Source: JAICUF01 sp038250675
Lineage (GTDB): Bacteria; Gemmatimonadota; Gemmatimonadetes; Gemmatimonadales; GWC2-71-9
Direction: 5' to 3'
Assembly (NCBI GenBank): GCA_038250675.1
Contig: JBBSCB010000016.1
Location: 1-64,000, forward strand
Length of the DNA stretch: 64,000 nucleotides
Shown here: positions 16,462-26,200 of the stretch, piece by piece
Position numbering within the stretch: position 1 is the stretch's first letter
Layout of the letters: the number at the start of each line of letters is the position of its first letter
Translations under genes and position numbers: made by a program
Notes under the pieces: model-generated
Seen by the model: the letters and a program-made list of their open reading frames with translations, nothing else
The model's database searches: none
Told to the model about the DNA's origin: nothing

Positions 16462-17107
16462 TGTGGGTTCCGGGCGGCGCCGCAAACGCGAACGTACTTT
16501 CCGGCACGTCCTCGTTGACGCGGAGGTGGGTGAGCGTGATGGTACGGGTGCCGCCCAGGCGCTCGGTGATTTCCAGCTTGCGGGGCAGGGCATCGTCGCG
16601 GTCCAGCCAGACGATCGCACGGCTGAACGGTAACTCGGGGACGTTGGGCACCAGCTCCACCACATCCGCCACCCGGCCGCCGATCGACTCGGATCGCAGG
16701 AGCCGCATCCGGTACCGCTCGCTCGGGCGGTCGAGAATCCACGACAGCACATTGAAGCCGTACACCGGCCCGCCGGACGGCAGCGCGAGACGGAGCACCT
16801 GGCCCGGTGTCGTACTCGGCGTATAGACCCACACCTGCCGGCCGTCGATGACGATCAGGTCGTTGGGCGGCGAGCTGAAGCGCATGGCCAGCTTGGCCTG
16901 GCCCTCCTGCACCAGCACGCCGCGGCTGGTCAGCGCGGTGTCGATGAGCGGGTCGTCGATGCGCTGTTCGAAATCCGCCTTCAGCGAGGTGAGCGAGGCG
17001 TAGGCCCGTGCCGAGCGGCCGACGATCGCCGCGGCGTCCTGCGCCCGCGCGGCGGGCATGCCAAGCGCCAGGCCGGCCACCCCCGCGAACATCACTACGG
17101 CCCTCAT
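16448..17107 (-). CDS. lolA: Outer membrane lipoprotein carrier LolA
   Basis: The 219-residue protein has a signal peptide cut after about residue 22 (MPAARAQ). A LolA fold follows: helix with SLKADFEQRI, then RGVLVQEGQAKLAMRF and DGRQVWVYTPSTTPGQVLR. It should carry lipoproteins through the periplasm to the outer membrane. Its ATG overlaps the aroF stop by 4 nt (ATGA), so it is translated with aroF, an unusual pairing. No lolB is visible. Confidence 0.9.
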   Translation of the reverse strand: MRAVVMFAGVAGLALGMPAARAQDAAAIVGRSARAYASLTSLKADFEQRIDDPLIDTALTSRGVLVQEGQAKLAMRFSSPPNDLIVIDGRQVWVYTPSTTPGQVLRLALPSGGPVYGFNVLSWILDRPSERYRMRLLRSESIGGRVADVVELVPNVPELPFSRAIVWLDRDDALPRKLEITERLGGTRTITLTHLRVNEDVPESTFAFAAPPGTHIIDQ

Positions 17108-18144
17108 GCGCTGAGCCCTGCGGGCTCGCTGATCCGGCGACCAATCACTTCGGCGATCAGTCGGACCTCGCGCATCAGCTGCTGAAACTGGGGCACGTCG
17201 AGACTCTGCGCGCCGTCCGACAACGCATCTTCGGGGCTGGGATGCACCTCGATGAGCAGTCCATCGGCGCCGGCGGCGACGGCGGCGCGGGCCATCGGGA
17301 CCACCATCTCGCGATGGCCGGTCCCGTGGCTGGGATCCGCGATGATCGGAAGATGCGACAGCCCGTGGACCACCGGCACGGCGCTCAGATCGAACAGGTT
17401 CCGGGTGGCGCCGTCGAATCCGCGCACGCCGCGTTCACAGAGAATCACGTCGGGGTTTCCTTCTGCCAGTATGTATTCGGCCGAGAGCAGCAGCTCCTGG
17501 ATCGTGGCGCTGAGGCCCCGCTTCAGCAGCACGGGCTTGCCCGCACGGCCGGCCGTCTTGAGCAGTGAATAGTTCTGCATGTTGCGCGCGCCGATCTGGA
17601 TGATGTCGGCGACGTCAGCGACGGCACGGACTCCTTCGGGGTCCATCGCCTCGGTCACGATCAACAGGCCGGTTTCCGCGCGAGCCCGAGCCAGGAGGCG
17701 CAGCCCCTCGCTCCCCAGCCCCTGGAACGAATACGGCGAGCTTCGCGGCTTGAATGCTCCCGCTCTGAGCACCGTCGCGCCGGCATCCCGTACGGCGGTC
17801 GCTGCGGTCAGAATCTGGCGCTCGTTCTCGACGGAACAGGGCCCGGCCATCACGATGACGTCGTCGCCGCCGACCGAGACGCCGCCCGGCAGGCGTACCA
17901 CGGTGGATTCGGCCTTCCACTCCCGCGACACCTGCTTATAGGGCTTGGTGACGTGGATGATCTCGTACACGCCGCTCAGCGCGGCAAGGCGCGAGCTGTC
18001 CACCCGTCCGTCGTTGCCCACGACCCCGACGCTGGTGCGCTGCTTTCCCGGCATCGGCCGCGCCTGGTAGCCCATCTCTTCTATCACGGCGACGACGCGC
18101 CGGACCTCGTCCTCGCTCGCGCCGTGGCGCATCACCACCAGCAT
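17104..18144 (-). CDS. aroF: 3-deoxy-7-phosphoheptulonate synthase (DAHP synthase)
   Basis: The 346-residue enzyme is a type I-beta DAHP synthase. Residues 1-75 form the ferredoxin-like regulatory extension (LVVMRHGASEDEVRRVV). A TIM barrel follows with MAGPCSVEN, AGAFKPRSSPYSFQG, GARNMQNYSLL and ADPSHGTGHR, covering the metal and phosphoenolpyruvate sites. It condenses phosphoenolpyruvate and erythrose 4-phosphate as the first shikimate pathway step. The extension makes feedback inhibition by an aromatic amino acid likely. The ATG at 18144 is preferred to a longer open frame that runs into smc and shows no family similarity. Confidence 0.95.
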   Translation of the reverse strand: MLVVMRHGASEDEVRRVVAVIEEMGYQARPMPGKQRTSVGVVGNDGRVDSSRLAALSGVYEIIHVTKPYKQVSREWKAESTVVRLPGGVSVGGDDVIVMAGPCSVENERQILTAATAVRDAGATVLRAGAFKPRSSPYSFQGLGSEGLRLLARARAETGLLIVTEAMDPEGVRAVADVADIIQIGARNMQNYSLLKTAGRAGKPVLLKRGLSATIQELLLSAEYILAEGNPDVILCERGVRGFDGATRNLFDLSAVPVVHGLSHLPIIADPSHGTGHREMVVPMARAAVAAGADGLLIEVHPSPEDALSDGAQSLDVPQFQQLMREVRLIAEVIGRRISEPAGLSA

Positions 18145-18211
18145 GACGGCGTCCTTCCGGCGGGACGGCCGGCGTCGTAATGCAAGGTCGGGACCACGCT
18201 CGGGAAGGCGC

Positions 18212-21200
18212 TCACACCGGCTCCCGCTCGTGCTCACCCAGCCGAACGCCCACGATCGTGGACACTCCCGGTTCCTGCATCGTGACACCGTAAACGGCAT
18301 CGGCCGACTGCATCGTCCGGGGATTGTGGGTGATGACCAGGAACTGGGTGGTGATCTTGAACTCCTCCAGCAGCCGGGTAAACCGCCCCACGTTGGCGTC
18401 ATCCAGCGGGGCGTCGACCTCGTCCATCAGGCAGAACGGGCTGGGCTTGGTGAGGTAGATGCTGAACAGGAGCGAGACCGCGACCAGCGTTCGCTCGCCC
18501 GACGAGAGCAGATGGATCCGCTGGGTACGCTTCCCGCGAGGGGCAGCGTGGATCTCGATTTCGCTTTCCAGCGGGTCATCGGTATTGGCCAGCCGCAGCT
18601 CGCACTCGCCGCCCCCGAAGAGCGTCGTGAACACCTGCAGGAAGTTGCCCTGCACGGCGGTGAAGGTCTCGAGAAACATCTGGCGCGCGGTACCATCGAT
18701 CTCACGGATCGCCTGGATCAGCGACTGGCGGGCGCCGACCAGGTCGTCGCGCTGGGCGGTGAGGAAATCGAGTCGCTTGCTTTCCTCGGCGTGCTCCTCG
18801 ACCGCGAGGGCGTTGACCGGGCCGATCGCGTCCAGCGCCTCGACGATGCGCCCCGACTCGGCCTCGAGCGTATCGATATCGAGGTCGAGCAGGACGAGGC
18901 CCTCCAGCAGCGCGTCGATCGGACGGCGCCACTCCGCCTCGACGCGCTCGGTGATGCTGCGGCGCATCGCCGTCGCCTCGGTGCGCTCGATCTGCAGCCG
19001 GTGGCTCTCCTCACCGAGGGACTCGAGCTGGTGCCTGGCATTGGACAGTGCGCGCTCATGCGACGCAAGCGCCTCCTCCGCGCGGGCCAGTGTCGCCTCG
19101 GCGGCGGTACCGGCGGTCTCCAGGTCAGCGACGGCCCGTCGCTGCTCGACACGCGCCTCGGCCCAGGTCGTCTGCTGCGATTCGAGGGCGGCCACGTCGG
19201 CATCGAGCTGCGCCAGCTCACCCACGAGGGCTGCGCCGGCCGCTTCGGCCTCGGTGCGGGTGCGCACCCCGCGCTCGAGGCGATCGGTGGCCGCGCGCAC
19301 CCGTGCGCCGATGTGGGCCTCCTGCACCTGCCAATGCACGCGGGCCTCGCGGGCACTTTCCTGCTCCCCCTCGAGCGTTGTCAGCGCGGCGCGGGCCTGG
19401 CCCAGCGCCTCGTCCGCGCGGACGCGGCCGAGCTCCTCCTCGACCAGGCCGGCATCCACCTCCGCCAACCGCTGTTCTGCGCGCTGGAGCCGCTCCGCCA
19501 CCCGCGCGAGCTGGGTCTCGGAATCGGCGAGCTCGCGGGTGAGATTCGCGAGCAGCCGGAGCGCGTCCTCGCGGGCGGCAACCGCCTGCCGCTCCTCCTC
19601 CCGGGTCCGATCGGCGGCGGCCGCCGCCGCCGCCAGGGTGCGCTCGGCCTCGACCAGTCGCTCGGCGGTTGCGCGGACCGCCGCCTCGGCGGCGTCCAGC
19701 ACCGATTCCCCGGCTTCGACATCCTGGCCGAGACTCGCGATCTCCGCCCGGCGCCGGAGGGGACCGGAGGGGGCCGCGGTTCCGGAGAGAAAAATGGCGC
19801 CACTGGCGCGTCGCAGAACGCGGCCCGCTCCATCGAGCACCTGTGATCCGGCGAGCGCGGCCTGCACCCAGGCGCTGGCGGGCTTTTCCACGCGCAGGCG
19901 CGCGTCCAGCGGTGCGCGCTCGCCGTGGAGCACCGGCCCGGGATTCAGCGGCAGGAGGACGAGGGCACCGGGCTGCTGCTCCGCGTGCCACGCCTGGACC
20001 TCGGTCGCGACGGCCTCGTCTCGAACCAGCACCGCATGCATCCACTCGCCCAGCAGCCGCTCGGCGAGCTCCGCATCGTCACGGCCCGTGCTCACGAAAT
20101 CGCTCAGCGGGCCCAGCACCCCGGCACCGAACCGCTCCCGGACTGCCAGAAGCGCGGCGGCGGCCGGAGCCAGCCCCACGCGGTCCCGCTCCAGCTCCGT
20201 CAGCGCATGGCGCCGGGCGGCCAGCTGCGCCAGGGATTCCTCGGCCTGGCGGCGCGTGGCCCGTTCGAGCGCCTCGTGCTCCCGAGTTTCGGCGACCAGA
20301 TGGCGGCCGCGCTCGGCGTCGTCGGCGGCGCGCCGCGCTTCGTAGGCATGGAAGCCGGCCCGCTCGACGAGCTGGTCGCGGCGGCGCTCGGCGGCGGTGA
20401 GCTCACGCTGCAGCTCGCCGCGGTGCGCGCCGGCCTGCGCAGCGCGCTCGCGGAGCGAACCGAGCTCCCCCTCGAGTGCCGTGCGCTCGCCTTCCAGCGC
20501 GCGCAGTCGCTGGAGCCGCGACTGAAGCTCCTGCTCCTGCTCGCGGAGCGCGCCGCGCGCCGCGCCGACCCGTGCGCGGCCGGCCGCTTCCTGGGCGGTG
20601 TGCTCAGCGAGCTGGGCGCGAATCTGCTCGTGCTCGCGCGTGGCATCCTGACGCTCGGTCTCCGCGGCGGCTTCTTCCTCCGCCGCATGCGCGGCGCGCC
20701 CCTCCATCTGGGTCCGCTCCTCGCCCGCGCGCAGTCGGCGGCTGGCCGCATTGGCCAGGCGCTCGGCTGCGAGAGCGATGTCGCCCTCCAGGCGGCCGAG
20801 CTCGACGCGGACGGAGCCGAGGCGGCGCGCGAGGTCGGTGCGTGCGGCCTCCGCGTCGGCGCGCGCGATGCCGGCGTCCTCCCGCGCGTGCTCGCAGTCC
20901 GAGACGCGCTGCCGTGCCGCGGGCAGGAGCGTGGCGAGCTCGGCATAGCGCGCCTCCATCCCGGCGGCCTCCCCGGTCAGCCGGTCCAGGTGGCGCCGCG
21001 CGAGGGTGAGCTGTACCGAGAACTTCTCTTCGGTGAGCTTCACGCGCCGCTCCGCCTTGCCGCGCTGCCGTGCGAGACTGCGCAGCTGGGACTGCACTTC
21101 CGCGATCAGGTCCTCGACGCGCTGCAGGTCGAGCGCGGTCTCCTCCAGACGGCGCTCGGTGCTGTGCTTGCGATCGCGGTACAGCCCGATGCCCGCGGCT

Positions 21201-21688
21201 TCCTCGAAGAGGGACCGGCGTTCATCGGCCCGATCGGACAGGAGCAGGTCGATCATCTTGGCCTCGATGACCACCCCCGCGTCGCTGCCGAGTCCGGTGC
21301 CGCGCAACAGGTCCTGGATGTCGCGGAGACGCACCGGCGAGCCGTTGAGCAGGTAGTCGCTCTGACCCGAGCGGGAGAGCCGCCGGGTGATGACGACTTC
21401 CTGGTAGGCGATCGGAAGTTCGCCGTCGGCGTTATCCAGGAAGAGCGAGACTTCGGTGACGTTCACCGGGCGGCGGCCGGCGGAGCCCTGGAAGATCACG
21501 TCCTCCATCTTGCCGCCGCGCAGCAGCCGAGCCGACTGCTCACCGAGCACCCAGCGCACGGAATCCGAGACGTTGGACTTGCCGCAGCCATTGGGGCCCA
21601 CGATCGCCGTGACGCCGTCCTCGAAGGTGAGGGTGACGGTATCGGCGAAGGACTTGAAGCCGGACAGCTCCAGCTTGGTGAGCTTCAT
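18212..21688 (-). CDS. smc: Chromosome segregation ATPase SMC
   Basis: The 1158-residue protein has the full SMC plan. The N-terminal head has Walker A GPNGCGKSN (residues 32-40). A long coiled coil runs to a hinge around residues 510-650, and the returning coiled coil leads to a C-terminal head with Walker B CLMDEVDAPLDDAN. The ABC signature reads LLSSGERTL, with Ser where LSGGE has Gly. It organises and segregates the chromosome together with ScpAB, which are not in the window. The Walker B wording is close to that of Bacteroidota. It starts 28 nt after the SPOR lipoprotein gene. Confidence 0.96.
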   Translation of the reverse strand: MKLTKLELSGFKSFADTVTLTFEDGVTAIVGPNGCGKSNVSDSVRWVLGEQSARLLRGGKMEDVIFQGSAGRRPVNVTEVSLFLDNADGELPIAYQEVVITRRLSRSGQSDYLLNGSPVRLRDIQDLLRGTGLGSDAGVVIEAKMIDLLLSDRADERRSLFEEAAGIGLYRDRKHSTERRLEETALDLQRVEDLIAEVQSQLRSLARQRGKAERRVKLTEEKFSVQLTLARRHLDRLTGEAAGMEARYAELATLLPAARQRVSDCEHAREDAGIARADAEAARTDLARRLGSVRVELGRLEGDIALAAERLANAASRRLRAGEERTQMEGRAAHAAEEEAAAETERQDATREHEQIRAQLAEHTAQEAAGRARVGAARGALREQEQELQSRLQRLRALEGERTALEGELGSLRERAAQAGAHRGELQRELTAAERRRDQLVERAGFHAYEARRAADDAERGRHLVAETREHEALERATRRQAEESLAQLAARRHALTELERDRVGLAPAAAALLAVRERFGAGVLGPLSDFVSTGRDDAELAERLLGEWMHAVLVRDEAVATEVQAWHAEQQPGALVLLPLNPGPVLHGERAPLDARLRVEKPASAWVQAALAGSQVLDGAGRVLRRASGAIFLSGTAAPSGPLRRRAEIASLGQDVEAGESVLDAAEAAVRATAERLVEAERTLAAAAAAADRTREEERQAVAAREDALRLLANLTRELADSETQLARVAERLQRAEQRLAEVDAGLVEEELGRVRADEALGQARAALTTLEGEQESAREARVHWQVQEAHIGARVRAATDRLERGVRTRTEAEAAGAALVGELAQLDADVAALESQQTTWAEARVEQRRAVADLETAGTAAEATLARAEEALASHERALSNARHQLESLGEESHRLQIERTEATAMRRSITERVEAEWRRPIDALLEGLVLLDLDIDTLEAESGRIVEALDAIGPVNALAVEEHAEESKRLDFLTAQRDDLVGARQSLIQAIREIDGTARQMFLETFTAVQGNFLQVFTTLFGGGECELRLANTDDPLESEIEIHAAPRGKRTQRIHLLSSGERTLVAVSLLFSIYLTKPSPFCLMDEVDAPLDDANVGRFTRLLEEFKITTQFLVITHNPRTMQSADAVYGVTMQEPGVSTIVGVRLGEHEREPV

Positions 21689-21716
21689 TCTGTGGACCCT
21701 GTCAGATGCGTGGCGA

Positions 21717-23153
21717 TCACCGGCCCGAGTCGCCCTGGGCGGTGATGACGAATGAGGGCATGCCCAGGCGCCGGCCGGTCGCTTCGGCCTCGTCCCGGGT
21801 GCGGAACGGCCCCAGGACGACGCGATACGATTCCTCGGAGGCGGCGGGCTTCAGCACCGTGGGATGGAGTCCCGCCGCCCGGAGCTTGCCGGCGAGGTCG
21901 TCGGCCCAGGATGGGTTGCGGGAACTGCTCACTTGCAGGTACAGCGCCGGGCCCGTCGTGTCGGCGGCTGTCGCGGCGCCGGCGGAATCGGCCCCGGCAG
22001 CCGGTGCGGTGGACACGACCCGAGCGGTATCGGCGGTGGCTTCCCTGACTGGCGATTCCTGCGCCGGGGCCCACACCGCGGCCGCCCAGAAGTCCTTGGC
22101 GCCGTCCTTGACGCGCCCGGTTTCCGGGAACCCGGTGTGCGACAGGTCACGCGCCACGATGTCGTCGCCCTGGCGCAGGAGCAGGGCATGTGGTGCCGCC
22201 AGCGCCGGCAGGTCGGCGGCCCAGCCGCTGGCGATCGATCCGGCGACCCGTTCGGCGTCGAGGTCCACGATCCAGACCGAATCGCCGGTCACCGGCCGCG
22301 CCACGAGCCAGTTCCCGAAGAAATCGGTTCGCAGGTCCGCGGCGGGGGCCGGCAGCGTGATGGTCCGAAGCACGCTGCGGCCGAACCGGTCAACGACCAG
22401 GAGCTGCGCCGCCTTGGCCGCGACGTAGAGTCGGTGGCCCGATGGCGAAAAGAGCAGCGCGCGGGGCGACCGCACATCCCGCACGGTGGCCGGGCTTCGC
22501 TTGCCCTCCGGATCGAGGAGGATGATGCCGGTATCGCTGCCGACGGCGGCCAGGTCACCCCAGAAGGTCGCGGTGACAGGACCGCCGGCCGGAACGTGAA
22601 TCGGACGTACGGTGTCGCTGGTATGCAGCGCGAGGCTGCCGGCCCGCGGTTCGGCGACGAGGACGTCCCCGCTGGCATTGGCGAACATGCCGGATGGGTG
22701 GCCGGTGACCGTGCCGGCAAGATGGGTGATGCTGCGGCGACCGAGCTGGGTGAGGCCGTGACCGGTGTCGACCGCGAAGAGACTGCCGTCGGGGCCGATG
22801 GACGCCAGCGTCACATGGGGCTGGTAGGTGCGGACGCGGCGGGTGTCGAGGTCCACGCCGACGAGGTTGTTCCGGTGATCGATTGCAAAGATGGAGTGCT
22901 GCTCAAAGTCGCTGCCGATCAGGGTATCGACGGCGCCGACGGACGCGTCCGACTGCCAGTCAAGCGGCTCGAGCGTGGGGAGCGCGTAGGCGCGCGCCTT
23001 TCCGCCGCTCCGTGCGAGCCGCACGGCACTGGCGGGAGGCGCGGGCCGCACCACCGTGGTCGCGGCGATGGGACGGGAGGACTTGTCGGGGGAGCGGCCA
23101 CAGGCGGCCAGCAAGGCCAGGCACGCTCCGACGAGGGCGCGTCGGCTGTTCAC
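21717..23153 (-). CDS. SPOR-domain lipoprotein with propeller-like repeats
   Basis: The 478-residue protein starts at GTG and has a signal peptide with lipobox LAAC (Cys18). The middle 300 residues look like a WD/NHL-type beta-propeller (for example SIGPDGSLFAVDTG and LLFSPSGHRLYVAAKAAQLLVVDRFG). A Ala/Asp-rich linker leads to a C-terminal SPOR domain (about 405-470, LYLQVSSSRNPSWADDLAGKL), which binds denuded peptidoglycan at division sites. It is therefore a candidate cell-division or envelope protein. It lies upstream of smc on the same strand. The GTG lies in a small hairpin and no Shine-Dalgarno is visible. Confidence 0.85.
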   Translation of the reverse strand: MNSRRALVGACLALLAACGRSPDKSSRPIAATTVVRPAPPASAVRLARSGGKARAYALPTLEPLDWQSDASVGAVDTLIGSDFEQHSIFAIDHRNNLVGVDLDTRRVRTYQPHVTLASIGPDGSLFAVDTGHGLTQLGRRSITHLAGTVTGHPSGMFANASGDVLVAEPRAGSLALHTSDTVRPIHVPAGGPVTATFWGDLAAVGSDTGIILLDPEGKRSPATVRDVRSPRALLFSPSGHRLYVAAKAAQLLVVDRFGRSVLRTITLPAPAADLRTDFFGNWLVARPVTGDSVWIVDLDAERVAGSIASGWAADLPALAAPHALLLRQGDDIVARDLSHTGFPETGRVKDGAKDFWAAAVWAPAQESPVREATADTARVVSTAPAAGADSAGAATAADTTGPALYLQVSSSRNPSWADDLAGKLRAAGLHPTVLKPAASEESYRVVLGPFRTRDEAEATGRRLGMPSFVITAQGDSGR

Positions 23154-23158
23154 GCCTG

Positions 23159-23166
23159 CAAAGATA
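23159..23166 (-). promoter_or_regulatory. TAnnTTTG-type -7 element before the SPOR lipoprotein gene
   Basis: TATCTTTG on the minus strand matches the Bacteroidota -7 consensus TAnnTTTG. A start 7 nt downstream of its TATCTT core would fall at the GTG at 23153, giving an essentially leaderless mRNA. The upstream -33 element is not obvious. The same octamer occurs before rpsF at 30741-30748. Confidence 0.3.
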
Positions 23167-23173
23167 GGCGTGG

Positions 23174-23217
23174 CGGCGGGCGGTAACCAGTTCTCCGGGC
23201 GCGGTTACGGCCCGCCG
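23174..23217 (-). terminator. Long hairpin after the protease/propeller/barrel gene
   Basis: A 15-bp stem with one mismatch (minus-strand arms starting CGGCGGGCCGTAACC and ending GGTTACCGCCCGCCG) encloses a 14-nt loop. It starts 12 nt after the TAA of the gene ending at 23230 and is followed by a short CTTT. It probably ends that transcript before the SPOR lipoprotein gene. Confidence 0.55.
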
Positions 23218-23229
23218 GCTCGTGTGACG

Positions 23230-26200
23230 CTAGAACGTGGGGCCGAGGCTGATGGCCCAGAGTCCGCCGACGCCCGGCCGGCGGAGCGGCCGGGAATAAT
23301 CGACCCGCACCACTACGAAGCCGAACAAGTTGACGCGGATCGACGCCCCGATGGTCTGCAGCGGCACCCGGATGTTGGGATCCTGCGCGTCGCCCGGGGC
23401 ATAGTTCCACTTGAGGGTGTTCCCGGGGTTCTTCACGATGCCGATATCGTAGAACAATGCCCCCTCGACCGGCGGAAAACCGCTGGGGACCACGCCCAGG
23501 CGTGCATTGATGAGGGGGAAGCGAAGCTCGGCGCTGGCGACCCCGATCTGGGTCCCGACGAGCCGGTCCAGCGCGGTACAGCCGGTGACCGAACTGGTGG
23601 TCGGGGAGGATGCGCACTCGTTCCGCTGATAGGAGCCCGAGGTATTGCCGCGGATCAGCTCCGTGCTGCCGCCAAAGATCAGGAACTGATCCGCGTCGCG
23701 CCCGATGCGGCCGAAGTAGAGCGCGCGCGTCGCGAGCGTGAACGGCCCGAGCAGCTTGTCGTATCGACGGTAGTCGGCCGTGAGCTGGGTAAACCGCCAG
23801 TTGCCGATGTTCTGAGCGACCTCGAGTCGATAGCGTCGTCCCATGAAGGGGCCCACGTAGCCGAACAGCGAATTGTCGAATACCAGCGCCAGCGACGGTT
23901 GAACGTAGTTGATGCCCGGCCGGGAGTTGGTGACGAGCACAGGGTCCTGCGTCGGCGCGCCGCTGATGGGGCTGTACGGCTCCTGGATCTCCAGCGTCGC
24001 GTCGCTGACGTTCGCAAACCGGAGGCCGGCCTCGACCCGCTGGAAGCGGCTGAAGGGATGCGACGCCTGGGCAAAGGCCGAGCGGACGATGATGCGCCGG
24101 ATGTTGGTGACGAAGGTGTTCTCCGTGTCGCTCGGCTGCTTGACCCGATTCTCGTACGACTGAAAGAAGAAGTACGGGTCCTGGGTCACGCCCAGCACGT
24201 AGTTGGTCCGGTGGGCCAGGTTGGCATAGGCGGCCAGGATTTGCGACTCGGTGATCCGGCCGTTGACGTACCCCGCGAACACCATCTGCTGATTGCCCAG
24301 CATGTCGCTGAGCGAGATGGCGCTCCCGCCGAAGAACCCGTTGCCGAAGTTGTCGCGCTGGTAGCCGATCGACGGACGGGCAACGTAATCAGGGGTGAAG
24401 TGGACCCGGTACGGCTTGTAGGCAAAATCCGTGGTATCGGGGAGGGCGTAGTTGGCCGAATCCAGGAGCGCCACCAGCGAGACCGGGGCGGGCACGCGGG
24501 AGCTGTCGCTGCCGAGCTCACCCGACGATCGGAAGCCGCGGGGCGAGCGGTAGATCGAGCCGCCTTCCCCCACCTGGGCCCTGGCCTCGGGCTGCGCTGG
24601 CGGCGCCGCGGCCGCGGCGGCGGCCGCGGCCGAGGGCGCGAGCGCCACGCTCGCGGCGGCCCTCGCGCTGTCGGCATCGATCCCCTCAAACGGCTGGCGC
24701 TTGACGCTGCGGGGATCGTTCAGCGCATAGACATCGTACTTGCCGTCCTCGTAATACACGAACGCCAGCTTGTCGGCGGCGTGGGCCCACGACAGGACCG
24801 GTGAGATCGGGGTAATGCCCTGCACGCCGGTATAGAAGTCGGTCAGCTGATAGATCTGGTCGCTGGGAAGATCGTAGAGAAAGATGTTGCTCACGCCGGT
24901 GCGGTCGGACGTGAACGCCAGCGACCGGCCGTCCGGCGACCACTGCACGCTGGCATTGGTCCCGTGGTCCATATGGGGCAGGACGCGAATGGTGCCGCTG
25001 TCGAGGTCGTAGAGAGCGATCCGAAGATTGCCGAAGTCGAGGGTCTCGAAGTCGGTGCGCGGTCCGCGGTCGGTGGCAAAGGCGATGGTCTTGCCGTCCG
25101 GCGACCAGACCGGGTCGAAGTCGGCGTTCTTGTCGTGGGTGAGCCGCCGCAGGTTCCGGCCGTCCACGTCGACTGTGAACAGATCGGAGGTGCCGCCGTC
25201 ATAGCCGGTGAAGACCAGGGCCTTCCCATCGGGACTGAACGTCGGCGTGGTCACGCCGCTCAGGTCCACCCGGATCCGGCCGACCTGCTGGTTCCGCTTC
25301 ACGTCGATCACGACGATCTCGTCGCGCGGGCCCCGCTTGCCGGCGGTGGCGATGAAGCGCCCATCGGGCGACCAGCTGGCCGCCGAATTGATGAAGCGAA
25401 AGGTCTCGTAGTTGCTGCTGTAGGTGGACTTGAGGAGCCGCCGCTCCACCTTGCCCGTGGCGGCATCGGCCAGATAGAGATCGATGAAGAAGAAGTTCTT
25501 CTCGCTGAAGTACGCGACTTCCTTGCCGTCCGGCGAGAGCGCCGGCGCCAGGTGGTAGGTGCCCTCGGAGCGCGCCTTGGTCAGCATGGCGGTGGCCACG
25601 GCGCTGGCCCTGGGCCGGGTGCCGATCTCGGGCAGGTACTTCTGCTGCACCGCGTCGCGCCACTGATCGGAGAGCTGCACCAGCGTCAGGCCGAGCACCC
25701 GCCGGAACGCCCCCTCGATGCCCGCGGTGCGCGAGGTCTGGAGGATGGCGCCGATGGCCTCGTCGCCCCAGCGCTCGCCGATGTAGGCCAGCAGCGCATG
25801 GCCAAATCGGTAGGGGAAGACCCGCGGATCGTTGGTGAGCTGGTCAATCGTGGGCAGCTTGTTTTCGATGGACGCATCGCGTAGCCACATCGCCGTGTTG
25901 GCGTCGATGGGCCCCAGCGACATGTACTCGGCCATTCCCTCGACGAACCAGAGCGGCGGGTTCACGGCGATCAGCGTCGAAATGCCGCTGCCGGCCTTGC
26001 CGCCGGACCAGATGTCGTACTGGAACTGGTGGGTCATTTCGTGCGTGAGCACGTGCTGGTTTTCGGCGTAGGAACCGGTCAGCGGGAAGATGTTGCGGTG
26101 CTTGAGGAAATCAGTGAAGCCGCCGGTGCCCTCGCCTACGTCCTCGGGCGTGGCGTTGGTCTGCACGAAATCGGCATGCGACGCGTAGACGATGATCGGC

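Noticed and set aside
18145..18402. 86-codon N-terminal extension of aroF
   Set aside because: It overlaps the smc 3' end, is Ser/Arg-rich and has no DAHP synthase similarity; the family start is at 18144.
18459..21745. Several plus-strand open frames of 500-600 codons opposite smc
   Set aside because: High GC removes stop codons from the antisense frames. The minus-strand frame has all SMC motifs, so these are shadows.
24590..24650. Low-complexity GCG/GCC run as a microsatellite or recombination site
   Set aside because: It encodes the Ala-rich linker between propeller and barrel in frame and needs no other explanation.
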